Below, piece after piece: positions 8,054-15,007 of a DNA stretch of 33,193 nucleotides. The notes beneath the pieces are model-generated. The model was not told where the DNA came from and made no database searches. It saw only the letters and a list, made by a program, of their open reading frames with translations. The DNA is from CADCWK01 sp964244115 (GTDB taxonomy: Bacteria > Chloroflexota > Chloroflexia > Thermomicrobiales > UBA6265), in assembly GCA_964244115.1 (NCBI GenBank), contig CAXTHM010000042.1:1-33193 (forward strand), written 5' to 3'. Positions within the stretch are counted from its first letter, which is position 1, and the number at the start of each line of letters is the position of its first letter. The position numbers and the translations under genes are program-made.

Positions 8054-8958
8054 CGCTGATCTCCTTCGGACTGATAGTGGACCCAGAGCGGTGCCGACCG
8101 GAAGACGATCAGCGTCAGGACGAAGACGATCAGGAACATCACCCAGGCGATCGCCGAGGCATAGCCCATCTCGAGATACTGGAAGGCGTTGCGGTAGAGG
8201 TAGACCGGCAGGAGCAGCGTCGAGTTGTTCGGGCCGCCGGCGGTCAGGACGAAAGCCTCGGTGAAGACCTGGAGGGCGCCGATCACCCCGAGGACGAGGT
8301 TGAAGAAGGTCACGTTCGAGAGCAGCGGGAAGGTGATCGTCCAGAACCGCTTCCAGCGCGTGGCGCCGTCGAGTTCGGCCGCCTCGTAGAGCTCGGCCGG
8401 GATGCCCTGGAGGCCGGCCAGGAAGATCAGCATCGTGCCGCCGGCCGTCCAGACGCTGGTCATGATCAGGGCGATCAGGGCCCATCGCTCGTCGATCAGC
8501 CAGCCCGGCCCCCGGATGCCGACCTTGTCCAGCAGGAGGTTGAGGATGCCGTACTCGTCATTGAAGATCCACCGCCAGAGCAGGGCGACGGCGACGCCGG
8601 AGATCACCGTCGGCAGGTAGAACACCGAGCGGAAGAACGTCGAGCCGCGGACCTTCTGGTTGAGCAGCACCGCCAGGAAGAGCCCGACCGCCAGCACCAG
8701 CGGGACGCTGACGACCGAGTAGATCGACGTCACCTTGAGCGACTGCCAGAACAGCGGGTCGCCGGCCATCTCCCGGTAGTTATCGAGCCCGATGAACTCC
8801 GGCGGGGTGAGCAGGTCGTAGTCGGTCAGGCTGAGGATGAACGAGGCGATCATCGGGCCGATGTAGAAGATCAGCAGCCCGAGGATCGCGGGCAGGATGA
8901 ACAGGTAGCACTCGATCGCCTCCCGCGTCCGGACGTTCAGCCGTGGCTTCCGCGCCAC
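8050..8958 (-). CDS. Carbohydrate ABC transporter permease (MalF/UgpA-type)
   Basis: A 302-residue permease of the MalF/UgpA family. The first transmembrane segment is about 18-41 (YLFILPAILG), and the EAA loop is at about 190-211 (LYEAAELDGAT). The GTG at 8958 is preferred because GGGAG lies six bases upstream and the N-terminal tail before the first helix then has a normal length of about 17 residues. A second GTG at 9009 with a weaker GGGA site would add 17 residues. It follows the iclR gene and overlaps the MalG-type permease by four bases. The sugar transported is inferred from the operon, not from this sequence. Confidence 0.9.
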   Translation of the reverse strand: MARKPRLNVRTREAIECYLFILPAILGLLIFYIGPMIASFILSLTDYDLLTPPEFIGLDNYREMAGDPLFWQSLKVTSIYSVVSVPLVLAVGLFLAVLLNQKVRGSTFFRSVFYLPTVISGVAVALLWRWIFNDEYGILNLLLDKVGIRGPGWLIDERWALIALIMTSVWTAGGTMLIFLAGLQGIPAELYEAAELDGATRWKRFWTITFPLLSNVTFFNLVLGVIGALQVFTEAFVLTAGGPNNSTLLLPVYLYRNAFQYLEMGYASAIAWVMFLIVFVLTLIVFRSAPLWVHYQSEGDQR

Positions 8959-9067
8959 GATCAGCTCCCGTCCTGGTTGTCCGATCGACCTGATCTCGTC
9001 TGCTGCCACCGTCGTGATCCCTTCGTCGGGTCTGCTGGGCGATCCGTCGTGCGCGGTCTCTTCGCGA

Positions 9068-9901
9068 TCAGGCGATCTTCTGCCGGTGTCCAGCCGGGAC
9101 CGCCTCATCCGCCAGGACCAGCGGCATGTACCCGAGGCGGTGGGAGAGCGTCCGCGCCCCGGCCAGCAGTGTGTCCCGGAGGAACGGCTCCCGCTCGGGC
9201 GTGAACCGGGGCTGCGGGACGGAGACGCTCATCGCCGCCACCACCTGCCGCTGGGCGTTCAGGACCGGCGCGGCGATGCACTCCAGCCCGACCGTCGACT
9301 CGCCCCGGTCCCGGGCGTAGCCGCGTTGGTCGATCTCCCAGAGCTCACGCATCAGCACGTCCCGGTCGACGATCGTGAGGTCCGTCAGCCGTTCGAGTTC
9401 CTGCCCGACCGGAAAGAGCTCCTCCAGCCGCTCCCGCTCCAGGGCCGAGAGCAGCATCTTGCCGACGCCGGTGCCGTGGGCCGGTAGGACGGAGCCGACG
9501 GTGGAGACCATGCGCATCCGGCTGGTGCCCTCTTCCTTGGCCAGGTACTGGACCTCGTTGCCCCGTAGCGCCGCGAGGTGGACGGTCTCGTCGCAACGGT
9601 GGGAGACGTCCCGGACGACGGCGAGCCCTTCGCGCACGAGATCGACGCGCTGCAGGAAGGCGGCACCGAGCGTCGCCACCCGCGGGCCGAGCCGGTAGCT
9701 GTGGTCCCGCCCGCCGACGGCGAGGTAATCGCGGTCCCGCAGGGTCCGGAGCAGGCCGAGCGTGCTGCTCTTGGGCCAGCCGGTCAGCTTGCAGACATCG
9801 TTGAGCGTCAGATCGTCGCGGGATTGCGCGAAGAGTTCGAGGAGATCGAGACTCCTCGCAGCTGATTTGACGGACGCAGTGCGCTCTGCGATGGCGTTCA
9901 T
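9068..9901 (-). CDS. IclR-family transcriptional regulator of the sugar operon
   Basis: A 277-residue IclR-type regulator. The N-terminal winged helix spans about 12-75, with the helix-turn-helix around LTLNDVCKLTGWPKSSTLGLLRTL split across 31-54; the rest is the IclR effector domain, with the characteristic GTGVGKMLLSAL and GYARDRGES motifs. The ATG at 9901 has CGGAG about nine bases upstream. It is the first gene of the transporter/GH36 operon and so probably controls it and itself in response to a sugar or a breakdown product. IclR proteins can repress or activate; the sequence does not say which. The gap to the first permease is about 110 bases and shows no clear terminator. Confidence 0.92.
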   Translation of the reverse strand: MNAIAERTASVKSAARSLDLLELFAQSRDDLTLNDVCKLTGWPKSSTLGLLRTLRDRDYLAVGGRDHSYRLGPRVATLGAAFLQRVDLVREGLAVVRDVSHRCDETVHLAALRGNEVQYLAKEEGTSRMRMVSTVGSVLPAHGTGVGKMLLSALERERLEELFPVGQELERLTDLTIVDRDVLMRELWEIDQRGYARDRGESTVGLECIAAPVLNAQRQVVAAMSVSVPQPRFTPEREPFLRDTLLAGARTLSHRLGYMPLVLADEAVPAGHRQKIA

Positions 9902-9936
9902 ATCTCTGAACTCCGGACGGGTGAATGAATACGTTG

Positions 9937-9965
9937 ATGGTATCGATTGGCTCGGGTAGCGTCAA
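9937..9965 (-). promoter_or_regulatory. Candidate sigma-70-type promoter of the iclR sugar operon
   Basis: Reading leftward, TTGACG (9965-9960) is separated by 17 bases from TACCAT (9942-9937). Transcription would start about 30 bases before the iclR ATG at 9901. The match is five of six and four of six to consensus. Confidence 0.5.
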
Positions 9966-10028
9966 GGAGTCATCCGGGCGTTCGTGCCGCGAACTGCCGA
10001 CGGACAGCGTTCCAACGACCGCCATGAT

Positions 10029-10053
10029 GAACGCCATGACGAGATGGCGGTTC
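10029..10053. other. Near-palindrome upstream of iclR
   Basis: GAACGCCAT at 10029-10037 and ATGGCGGTTC at 10044-10053 form an inverted repeat with one bulged base and a six-base centre. It lies between the stop of the SufR-like gene and the iclR promoter, so it could be an operator for IclR or a 3'-end hairpin for the gene before it. Confidence 0.35.
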
Positions 10054-10101
10054 TGAGGGCGCTCGGGAAGATCACCGGATGGGTCGCGGGAACGACATCG
10101 T

Positions 10102-10812
10102 TCAGGCGATGGGCGTGATCAGGTAGGCGCAGGCGGAGTGGCCGGCGACGCGGTGCGAGATTCGCTGGACGGTGGCGTCCGGCAGCAGGGCCTGGAGGAA
10201 CCGTAGTTCGGTGCCGCAGGCGTGACCGAAGCGGAGCGCGACATCGAGGACCGCGCAGTTGTGCTCGCGGATCAGGAACGTCCCGTCGTCCTGCCGGACC
10301 GAGTCGGCCAGGTAGCCGTCGTCATCGAGGATGCGGGCGATCTCGGTCACCCGGTCATCGAGGCTCAAGCCGTCGGTCCGCTCGCGGGCGTCGGCCAGGC
10401 GGCGCTCGGCCCGGCGCTCGAAGATGCGGCGCAGCATCTCCGGGTCCTCATCGGCGAGGTACCCCAGGAGCTCGTTGGTCAGGTCGGCGTAGCGGCGAGG
10501 GAACAGGGCGTCGCCGGCATCCGTCAACCGGTAGAGGTAGCGCGGTCGTCCCGGCCCGGCCGATTCCGTCCGGAAGGTGACGAGGTCGTCCCGCGTCAGG
10601 GCGGCCATGTGCTGCCGAACGCCGCTCGTCGTCATCGTCACGGACTGGGCGATCGCCTCGGCGTCGAGCTCCCCGGTACGTTTCAGCGCGGAGACGATCC
10701 GCTGGCGCCCCTCCGGCAGGCCCCGGATAGCGGCGGTCGCTTGCCCGACCGCGTCGCGCGGCGGGGAATCGGTGGGCGAATCGGCTGGAGTCGAAGGTCG
10801 GGGTAGTGCCAT
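10102..10812 (-). CDS. SufR-like winged-helix regulator with a three-cysteine (Fe-S) C-terminus
   Basis: A 236-residue regulator of the COG2345 (SufR-like) group. An N-terminal winged helix covers about 34-110 (IAQSVTMTTSGVRQHMAAL), with the wing AGPGRPRYLYRLT. The C-terminal domain has C186 (EHNCAV), C199 (GHACGTE) and C228 (HSACAY), the arrangement expected for an Fe-S cluster-sensing regulator of this group, including the LLPDATVQRISH block between the last two. It is transcribed away from a small operon for a VOC protein and two flavin/deazaflavin reductases, sharing a 160-base AT-richer control region. Regulation of that operon in response to Fe-S, oxygen or nitrosative state is inference; the suf genes themselves are not in the window. 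Confidence 0.85.
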   Translation of the reverse strand: MALPRPSTPADSPTDSPPRDAVGQATAAIRGLPEGRQRIVSALKRTGELDAEAIAQSVTMTTSGVRQHMAALTRDDLVTFRTESAGPGRPRYLYRLTDAGDALFPRRYADLTNELLGYLADEDPEMLRRIFERRAERRLADARERTDGLSLDDRVTEIARILDDDGYLADSVRQDDGTFLIREHNCAVLDVALRFGHACGTELRFLQALLPDATVQRISHRVAGHSACAYLITPIA

Positions 10813-10859
10813 GAGTGCTCCGGCTGGATGATCTGGTTCGGTGAAGTATAGATGGGTTG

Positions 10860-10896
10860 AGCAAGCAGCGGATTATAAAAAGCGATTACTTGCTTT
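10860..10896. promoter_or_regulatory. Inverted repeats between the SufR-like gene and the redox operon (candidate operator)
   Basis: AGCAAG (10860-10865) and CTTGCT (10889-10894) are inverted, and nested within is AAAGC (10879-10883) with GCTTT (10892-10896). The right arms lie on the -35 box of the plus-strand promoter, as expected for a repressor site. The region is strikingly AT-rich for this DNA and includes a perfect TATAAT on the minus strand (10877-10872). Confidence 0.45.
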
Positions 10897-10918
10897 ATTG
10901 CTGTGCCCTGCCTATGCT
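10890..10918 (+). promoter_or_regulatory. Candidate promoter of the VOC/flavin reductase operon
   Basis: TTGCTT (10890-10895) and TATGCT (10913-10918) are separated by exactly 17 bases. A start near 10925 would leave a leader of about 50 bases before the GTG at 10977. Confidence 0.5.
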
Positions 10919-10976
10919 GTCTCCAGAACAGGCCGTCGCACCCGGACGGGCGTCGGGCAGGAAAAGGGATAGATCG

Positions 10977-11426
10977 GTGACGAGCGAGATGACCGCAACG
11001 ACGATCACGACGACGCCGACCGAAGGCGTCTACGAACTCACCCTGGAAGTGGCGGAACTCGCTGCGTCGGAGTGGTTCTACGCCGGGGTGCTCGGCTTGC
11101 CGGTGGTCGACCGCTGGGCGCCGCCGCGGGACGCGACCTGGCTGGCGCTCGGTGGCGGCGGGTTCCTCGGGCTCTGGCCCGTGACGACCGGTGGCGCCGA
11201 CGCGATCCACCAGGGCCGGGGCGGCAGCCATGTGCACTTCGCCCTACGGGTGCCGCCGGGTACATTGCAGGGACTCGCTGATCGGCTGACATCAGCTTCA
11301 TATGAGACGGAATGGCGACAGTTCGACCAGGGGAATGTGGCACTCTACGTGACGGACCCCGACGGGAATGTCGTGGAACTGACGGAACTGGTCGTGCGTT
11401 GGGATGGTCAGCCCGATCGAAGCTGA
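10977..11426 (+). CDS. VOC-family (glyoxalase/dioxygenase fold) protein
   Basis: A 149-residue vicinal-oxygen-chelate protein. It has the two beta-alpha-beta-beta-beta halves, with FYAGVLGLPVVDR in the first half, SHVHFALRV at the start of the second, and the closing YVTDPDGNVVELTE that supplies a glutamate ligand position. The first-strand ligand position is not a histidine, so metal binding and catalysis are uncertain; binding or sequestration of a small toxic molecule is an alternative. The GTG at 10977 has AAGGG eight to ten bases upstream; the frame extends further left but into the promoter. It is the first gene of the operon opposite the SufR-like regulator. Confidence 0.85.
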   Translation: MTSEMTATTITTTPTEGVYELTLEVAELAASEWFYAGVLGLPVVDRWAPPRDATWLALGGGGFLGLWPVTTGGADAIHQGRGGSHVHFALRVPPGTLQGLADRLTSASYETEWRQFDQGNVALYVTDPDGNVVELTELVVRWDGQPDRS

Positions 11427-11499
11427 TAACGGCTGCCAGAACCGCGTCGTGTGATCCGCGAGCCGGGACGACGCGACCGTTGGATAGAAGAGGATCGAG

Positions 11500-12138
11500 A
11501 TGCGCAACGTCGGGGACACGGGCATGAACCAGCCGGATCATCTGATCGACAACCGACCGCTCCGAATGGTCGGATTGGGCGGCAGCATGGGCCGCGGCGC
11601 CCAGAGCCGGATGGTGCTGGAAGCGTCGCTGGCGATGGCCGCTGCGGCTGGGGCGGAGACGGTCCTCGTCGATGTCAGTGACCTCGATTTCCCGGTCTAT
11701 AATCCGGACCTCCGCGTCGACGCCTACGGCGCCAAGCTGGCCTGGTTCCTCGAAGAGGTCCGGGTCGCCGACGCTGTCCTGCTCTGCTCACCGACGTACC
11801 ACGGCACCATGTCCGGCGCGATCAAGAATGCCCTGGACTATCTCCAGTTCCTCGGCGGCGACCGGCCGCCCTACCTGACCGGCAAGGCCGTCGGCCTGAT
11901 GTCGGTCGGCAGCCTGACTGCCGTCAACACGATCACGGCCCTGGACCACACGACCCGCAGCCTCAACGGCAACATCGCCCCGACGACTGTGGTGATCCCG
12001 AATGGCTCCGTCGACGTCGCCGCCCGGCGCTTCATCGAGCCGGCGACGCGCGGCCGGGTCGAGGCGATGATGACACAGGTGCTGGAGCTGGCCCAGGTCC
12101 TCTCGCCACTGCGGCGGTCCCGTGTGCGCGAGGTGTAG
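11500..12138 (+). CDS. NADPH-dependent FMN reductase-family protein
   Basis: A 212-residue flavodoxin-fold reductase. The phosphate-binding loop is GLGGSMGRGAQSR near residues 25-37, and the flavin-contacting SPTYHGTMSGAIKNALDYL stretch lies near 90-108. Such enzymes transfer hydride from NAD(P)H to FMN or reduce quinones, azo compounds or chromate. The ATG at 11500 has AGAGGA about five bases upstream; an in-frame ATG at 11524 would remove eight residues. It follows the VOC gene by about 70 bases and is two bases ahead of the deazaflavin reductase gene, so the three are one transcription unit. The specific substrate is not visible. Confidence 0.9.
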   Translation: MRNVGDTGMNQPDHLIDNRPLRMVGLGGSMGRGAQSRMVLEASLAMAAAAGAETVLVDVSDLDFPVYNPDLRVDAYGAKLAWFLEEVRVADAVLLCSPTYHGTMSGAIKNALDYLQFLGGDRPPYLTGKAVGLMSVGSLTAVNTITALDHTTRSLNGNIAPTTVVIPNGSVDVAARRFIEPATRGRVEAMMTQVLELAQVLSPLRRSRVREV

Positions 12139-12140
12139 TC

Positions 12141-12515
12141 ATGTCCGACTCGCTCCCCCTCTCCGACGCCCAGCTCGCCGAGCGCAATGGCTACCTGACG
12201 ACGACCGGCCGGGTCTCCGGGAGGTCGCATGAGATCGAGATCTGGTTCGGCGTCGCCCCGGATTGACGGATGGTCTACCTGCTCTCCGGCGGTGGGGACC
12301 GGGCGGACTGGGTGCGCAACATCGACCGCGACGGCGCGGTCACGTTCCGCATCCTCGGCGTGACCTACGCTGGATCGGCTCGCCGGGCGTCGGAGGACGA
12401 GGCACTGGCCGCCCGGGAATCGCTGGCGTCGAAGTACTACGCCTGGTCGGGCGGAGATCTGCCGAACGACTGGTCCCGGACGGCGCTGCCTCTGGTGATC
12501 GGGCTTTCCGAGTAG
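12141..12515 (+). pseudogene. Deazaflavin (F420)-dependent nitroreductase-family gene interrupted by an in-frame TGA
   Basis: Residues 1-41 include NGYLTTTGRVSGRSHEIEIW, then a TGA at 12264-12266, then the same frame continues from CGG ATG with VYLLSGGGDRADWVRNIDRDG to a TAG at 12513-12515. Joined, the 124 codons make a nearly full-length, ordinary member of the Ddn-like deazaflavin-dependent oxidoreductase family. The stop falls where family members usually have Gly in a DG turn, so a single GGA-to-TGA change explains it. It may be a recent pseudogene, a sequencing error, or read-through; a restart at ATG 12270 would give 81 residues lacking the N-terminal part. TGA is a normal stop elsewhere in the window. 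Confidence 0.8.
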
Positions 12516-12587
12516 CCCCACCCCCAACCCCCTCCCCATCTCGGTTTCGTCTCTGCGGAGACTCACCGGATGGAGAGGGGGCTTTTT
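12514..12587 (+). terminator. Repeat-type intrinsic terminator after the redox operon (copy 1)
   Basis: It begins inside the TAG stop of the deazaflavin gene. CCCCCTCCCCATC pairs with GATGGAGAGGGGG and is followed by CTTTTT. The same element occurs inverted at 13044-13118 and with a different loop at 13800-13865. Confidence 0.75.
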
Positions 12588-12599
12588 GCACGATGTTAG

Positions 12600-12998
12600 C
12601 TACGAGCGAGACGGTTCATCGCCTTTCTTCCGGTTGGTTGATTGCAATGCGTTGCTCAGCAGGGCGAGAGCCGTTTGCGAGTCGACAAGAACGACCTCAT
12701 TTGGTATCCGTAAGACGGTATATCCCAGTTCCGTCAATTGCTCCGTTCGCCATTCGTCCTGTGCGCGAACGTCAGGATCGTCGTGAATCTCGCCGTCGAG
12801 TTCGACCACCAGTTTCGAGGCTGGGCAGCAGAAGTCGACGACGAATCGTCCGATGATGTGCTGTCGTCGAAACGAATATCCGAGCCTGTCGCCTCGGATC
12901 AGCCGCCAGAGGACCAACTCTGCGGGGGTCTGCTCTCGACGAAGCTGCCGAGCGGCCGGGACGAGGTTCATCTTCCGGCGTGGGTGATTCCGATCCAT
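12600..12998 (-). CDS. DUF559 endonuclease-like protein
   Basis: A 132-residue DUF559 (COG2852) protein, related to Vsr-type PD-(D/E)xK endonucleases. The N-terminal motif LRREQTPAELVLWRLIR (19-35) leads to the core RFVVDFCCPASKLVVELDGEIH, where D55, E66 and D68 are the likely metal-binding residues, then GYTVLRIPNEVV. The ATG at 12998 has GGAG about nine bases upstream. The gene has visibly lower GC than its neighbours and lies alone between two inverted copies of a hairpin repeat, which suggests acquisition as a unit. DNA cleavage is the family expectation; the target and role (repair, restriction or mobility) are unknown. Confidence 0.88.
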   Translation of the reverse strand: MDRNHPRRKMNLVPAARQLRREQTPAELVLWRLIRGDRLGYSFRRQHIIGRFVVDFCCPASKLVVELDGEIHDDPDVRAQDEWRTEQLTELGYTVLRIPNEVVLVDSQTALALLSNALQSTNRKKGDEPSRS

Positions 12999-13043
12999 CC
13001 CCGTTTCTCCACCTCGATCATCCGTCTCGTATAAGAGCGACCG

Positions 13044-13118
13044 AAAAAAGCCCCCTCTCCATCCGATGAGCTCCCGTAGGAGCGATATCGAGATGGGGAG
13101 GGGGTTGGGGGTGGGGCT
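13044..13118 (-). terminator. Repeat-type intrinsic terminator after the DUF664 gene (copy 2)
   Basis: On the minus strand, a few bases after the TAG of the DUF664 gene, the same AGCCCCACCCCC lead, 13-base stem and CTTTTTT tail as copy 1 are present, with a different loop. It is the inverted partner of 12514-12587 across the DUF559 gene. Confidence 0.75.
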
Positions 13119-13124
13119 ACACCA

Positions 13125-13640
13125 CTACTCCCCGGTCGCCCCGTCGATCGATTCCCGGATCAGGTCGGCGTGGCCGACGTGGCGGGCGGTCTCCTCGATG
13201 ATGTGGAGGACGACCCAGCGGACCGTCATCGCCTCCGCGCCGGGCCAGCCCGGGGGAGCGGCAATGGGCGAATCGAGGTCATGCTCCCGGATGATCGCGT
13301 TCGCGGCGGCACATTCGATCCGATAGGCCGCGATCAGGTTGCCCGTCGTGTCGTCCGGTTCGATCCGCCAGTAGCGCTGTGGGTCGGCGTCGTCCCAGAG
13401 ATGCGCCAGATCCTCTCCGGCGACCCGTTCGCGGAACCAGCTCCGCTCGACGTCCGTGAGGTGCTTGGCGAGACCGAGCAGGGTCAGTCCCGAGGGCACA
13501 TGGGGCCGACGGAGCTGCTCGTCGTCGAGCCCGTCCAGCTTCCAGAGCAGCGTATCCCGCTGGACGTCGAGGAAGCCGATCAGCATCGCCTTCTCGGGGC
13601 CGGCGATCGGAGCGACGGTGCGCTCAGAGTCAATCGTCAT
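13125..13640 (-). CDS. DinB/DUF664-family protein
   Basis: A 171-residue protein of the DinB four-helix superfamily, DUF664 branch (mycothiol/bacillithiol-transferase-like fold). Candidate metal ligands are H60 (LAKHLTDVERSWF) and H154/H157 (EETARHVGHADLIRE). The ATG at 13640 has GAGGAG eight bases upstream; the open frame extends further left without support. Some relatives are thiol-dependent transferases that detoxify electrophiles; others have no known activity. It stands alone between the polyol operon and the DUF559 unit and ends directly at terminator copy 2. The thiol cofactor and the substrate cannot be told from sequence. Confidence 0.85.
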   Translation of the reverse strand: MTIDSERTVAPIAGPEKAMLIGFLDVQRDTLLWKLDGLDDEQLRRPHVPSGLTLLGLAKHLTDVERSWFRERVAGEDLAHLWDDADPQRYWRIEPDDTTGNLIAAYRIECAAANAIIREHDLDSPIAAPPGWPGAEAMTVRWVVLHIIEETARHVGHADLIRESIDGATGE

Positions 13641-13799
13641 CGGCGATCTCCTCACGGTTGGTAGAGGCGGTAGGGAACGCGGTTGAACACTATGCTCGGC
13701 GGGAATGCGGGCGATCCCGGCCCGGATGACCTGATCACCCGAGATCGGCAGATCCAATCCGCAGCCGCCATCCCCGTGGTCAACCATCTCGAACGCACG

Positions 13800-13865
13800 A
13801 AAAAGCCCCCTCTCCATCCGCACGTGCGAAGCACGCCAGCGTGATGGGGAGGGGGCGGTGGGGTT
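13800..13865 (-). terminator. Repeat-type intrinsic terminator of the polyol operon (copy 3)
   Basis: Directly after the stop of the dehydrogenase gene, CCCCCTCCCCATC pairs with GATGGAGAGGGGG around a loop containing GCTGGCGTGCTTCGC, followed by CTTTTT. It shares the stem with copies 1 and 2 but has a different loop and a shorter lead. Confidence 0.75.
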
Positions 13866-14894
13866 CTACCCGTTCGGCGCGACTTGGACCTTCATGCCGC
13901 TGCCCGCGCGGGCGATGGCCTCGGCCTCCTTGAAGTCGGCCAGCGGGAGGGTGTGGCTGACCATCTTCTCGTAGTCGATGGCGTCCGTGTTCAGGATCGC
14001 CATCGCCGGGCCATAGGAGTTGCGGACGGCCATCGTGCCCATGACGGTCAGCTCGTGGTTGTAGATCCGGTAGGCATCGTACTCGGCCTTCTGGCCCGGC
14101 GGGCAGACGCCGAACAGCAGCAGCTTGCCGCCCTTGATCACGGCGTCCAGCGCCATGCTCGCGACGCGGGTCACGCCGGTCGCCTCGATGACGTTGTCGA
14201 AGCCGCGCGGCGCCAGATCGTGGAGCTGGTCGAACGAGGTCGCGACGTGCTCGATCCCGAACTCCTCCTTCGCCCGGGCCAGGCGCGACTCGTTGATGTC
14301 GATCAGCGCGACCTGCGAGGCCCCGTTGAAGCGGGCCATCTGGGCGTTGAGCAGCCCCATCGGGCCGGCCCCGTAGATCAGGTAACTCTCGCCGATCTGC
14401 GGGCTCAGTCGGTGGAAGCCGCGGACCACGCAGCAGACCGGCTCGATCAGGGCGCCGGTGGCGTAGCTCATCGTGTTCGGCAGCTTGTAGAGCGTCCGGA
14501 CCGGGACCGAGGCGTACTCGGCGAAGCCGCCCGGATGGGTCAGCCCCACCGCGCCGAACCGGTCGCAGAGGTTGCCCTGCCCGCGCTGGCAGAAGTAGCA
14601 CTCGCCGCAGTTCAGGGTCGGGTCGACGCCGACGCGGTCGCCGACCCGGAAGTCGACGGCTCCGTTCTCGACGTCCTCGATCTCGGAGCCGACGGCGACG
14701 ATCTCTCCGGCCAACTCATGGCCGGGGATGTTCGGGTAGGTGGCGGTCGGGAACTCGCCGTCAATGATATGGAGGTCCGTCCCGCAGATACCGGTCGCCA
14801 TGACCTTGATCAGGACATCACGGGGGCCGACGGTCGGCTCGGGGATGTCCCGGACGGTGACGTCGTGGGGGGAATCGATGACGACTGCGCGCAT
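13866..14894 (-). CDS. Zinc-dependent polyol/alcohol dehydrogenase (MDR family)
   Basis: A 342-residue medium-chain dehydrogenase that should oxidise a secondary hydroxyl of a sugar or polyol with NAD(P)+. Catalytic zinc positions are C37 (GICGTDLH), H59-E60 (PGHE) and E151 (IEPV); the structural zinc cysteines are C96, C99, C102 and C110. The Rossmann motif GAGPMG is at 175-180. The length is normal. The ATG at 14894 has GAAGAGG five bases upstream. It is the last gene of the ABC operon and follows the permease by about 110 bases, so the imported compound is probably its substrate. Sorbitol-, xylitol- or arabitol-type activity fits; an aldose dehydrogenase is also possible. Confidence 0.92.
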   Translation of the reverse strand: MRAVVIDSPHDVTVRDIPEPTVGPRDVLIKVMATGICGTDLHIIDGEFPTATYPNIPGHELAGEIVAVGSEIEDVENGAVDFRVGDRVGVDPTLNCGECYFCQRGQGNLCDRFGAVGLTHPGGFAEYASVPVRTLYKLPNTMSYATGALIEPVCCVVRGFHRLSPQIGESYLIYGAGPMGLLNAQMARFNGASQVALIDINESRLARAKEEFGIEHVATSFDQLHDLAPRGFDNVIEATGVTRVASMALDAVIKGGKLLLFGVCPPGQKAEYDAYRIYNHELTVMGTMAVRNSYGPAMAILNTDAIDYEKMVSHTLPLADFKEAEAIARAGSGMKVQVAPNG

Positions 14895-15007
14895 TGAAGC
14901 CTCTTCTATGATCGCCGATGGCTCACGTCCCGGCGGACCGGAGGACGGGTGGGCGGCACCGCGGTCGCCGACCCCGGTGCTGCCCCCGGATTATCCGATG
15001 TGAACGG

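Noticed and set aside
12264..12266. TGA as selenocysteine or recoded glycine
   Set aside because: No SECIS-like hairpin was apparent just after it, the family has no selenocysteine, and other genes in the window end in TGA.
12514..13865. Terminator repeats as a CRISPR array
   Set aside because: The copies are hundreds of bases apart, in mixed orientation, with genes between them, and no cas genes are present.
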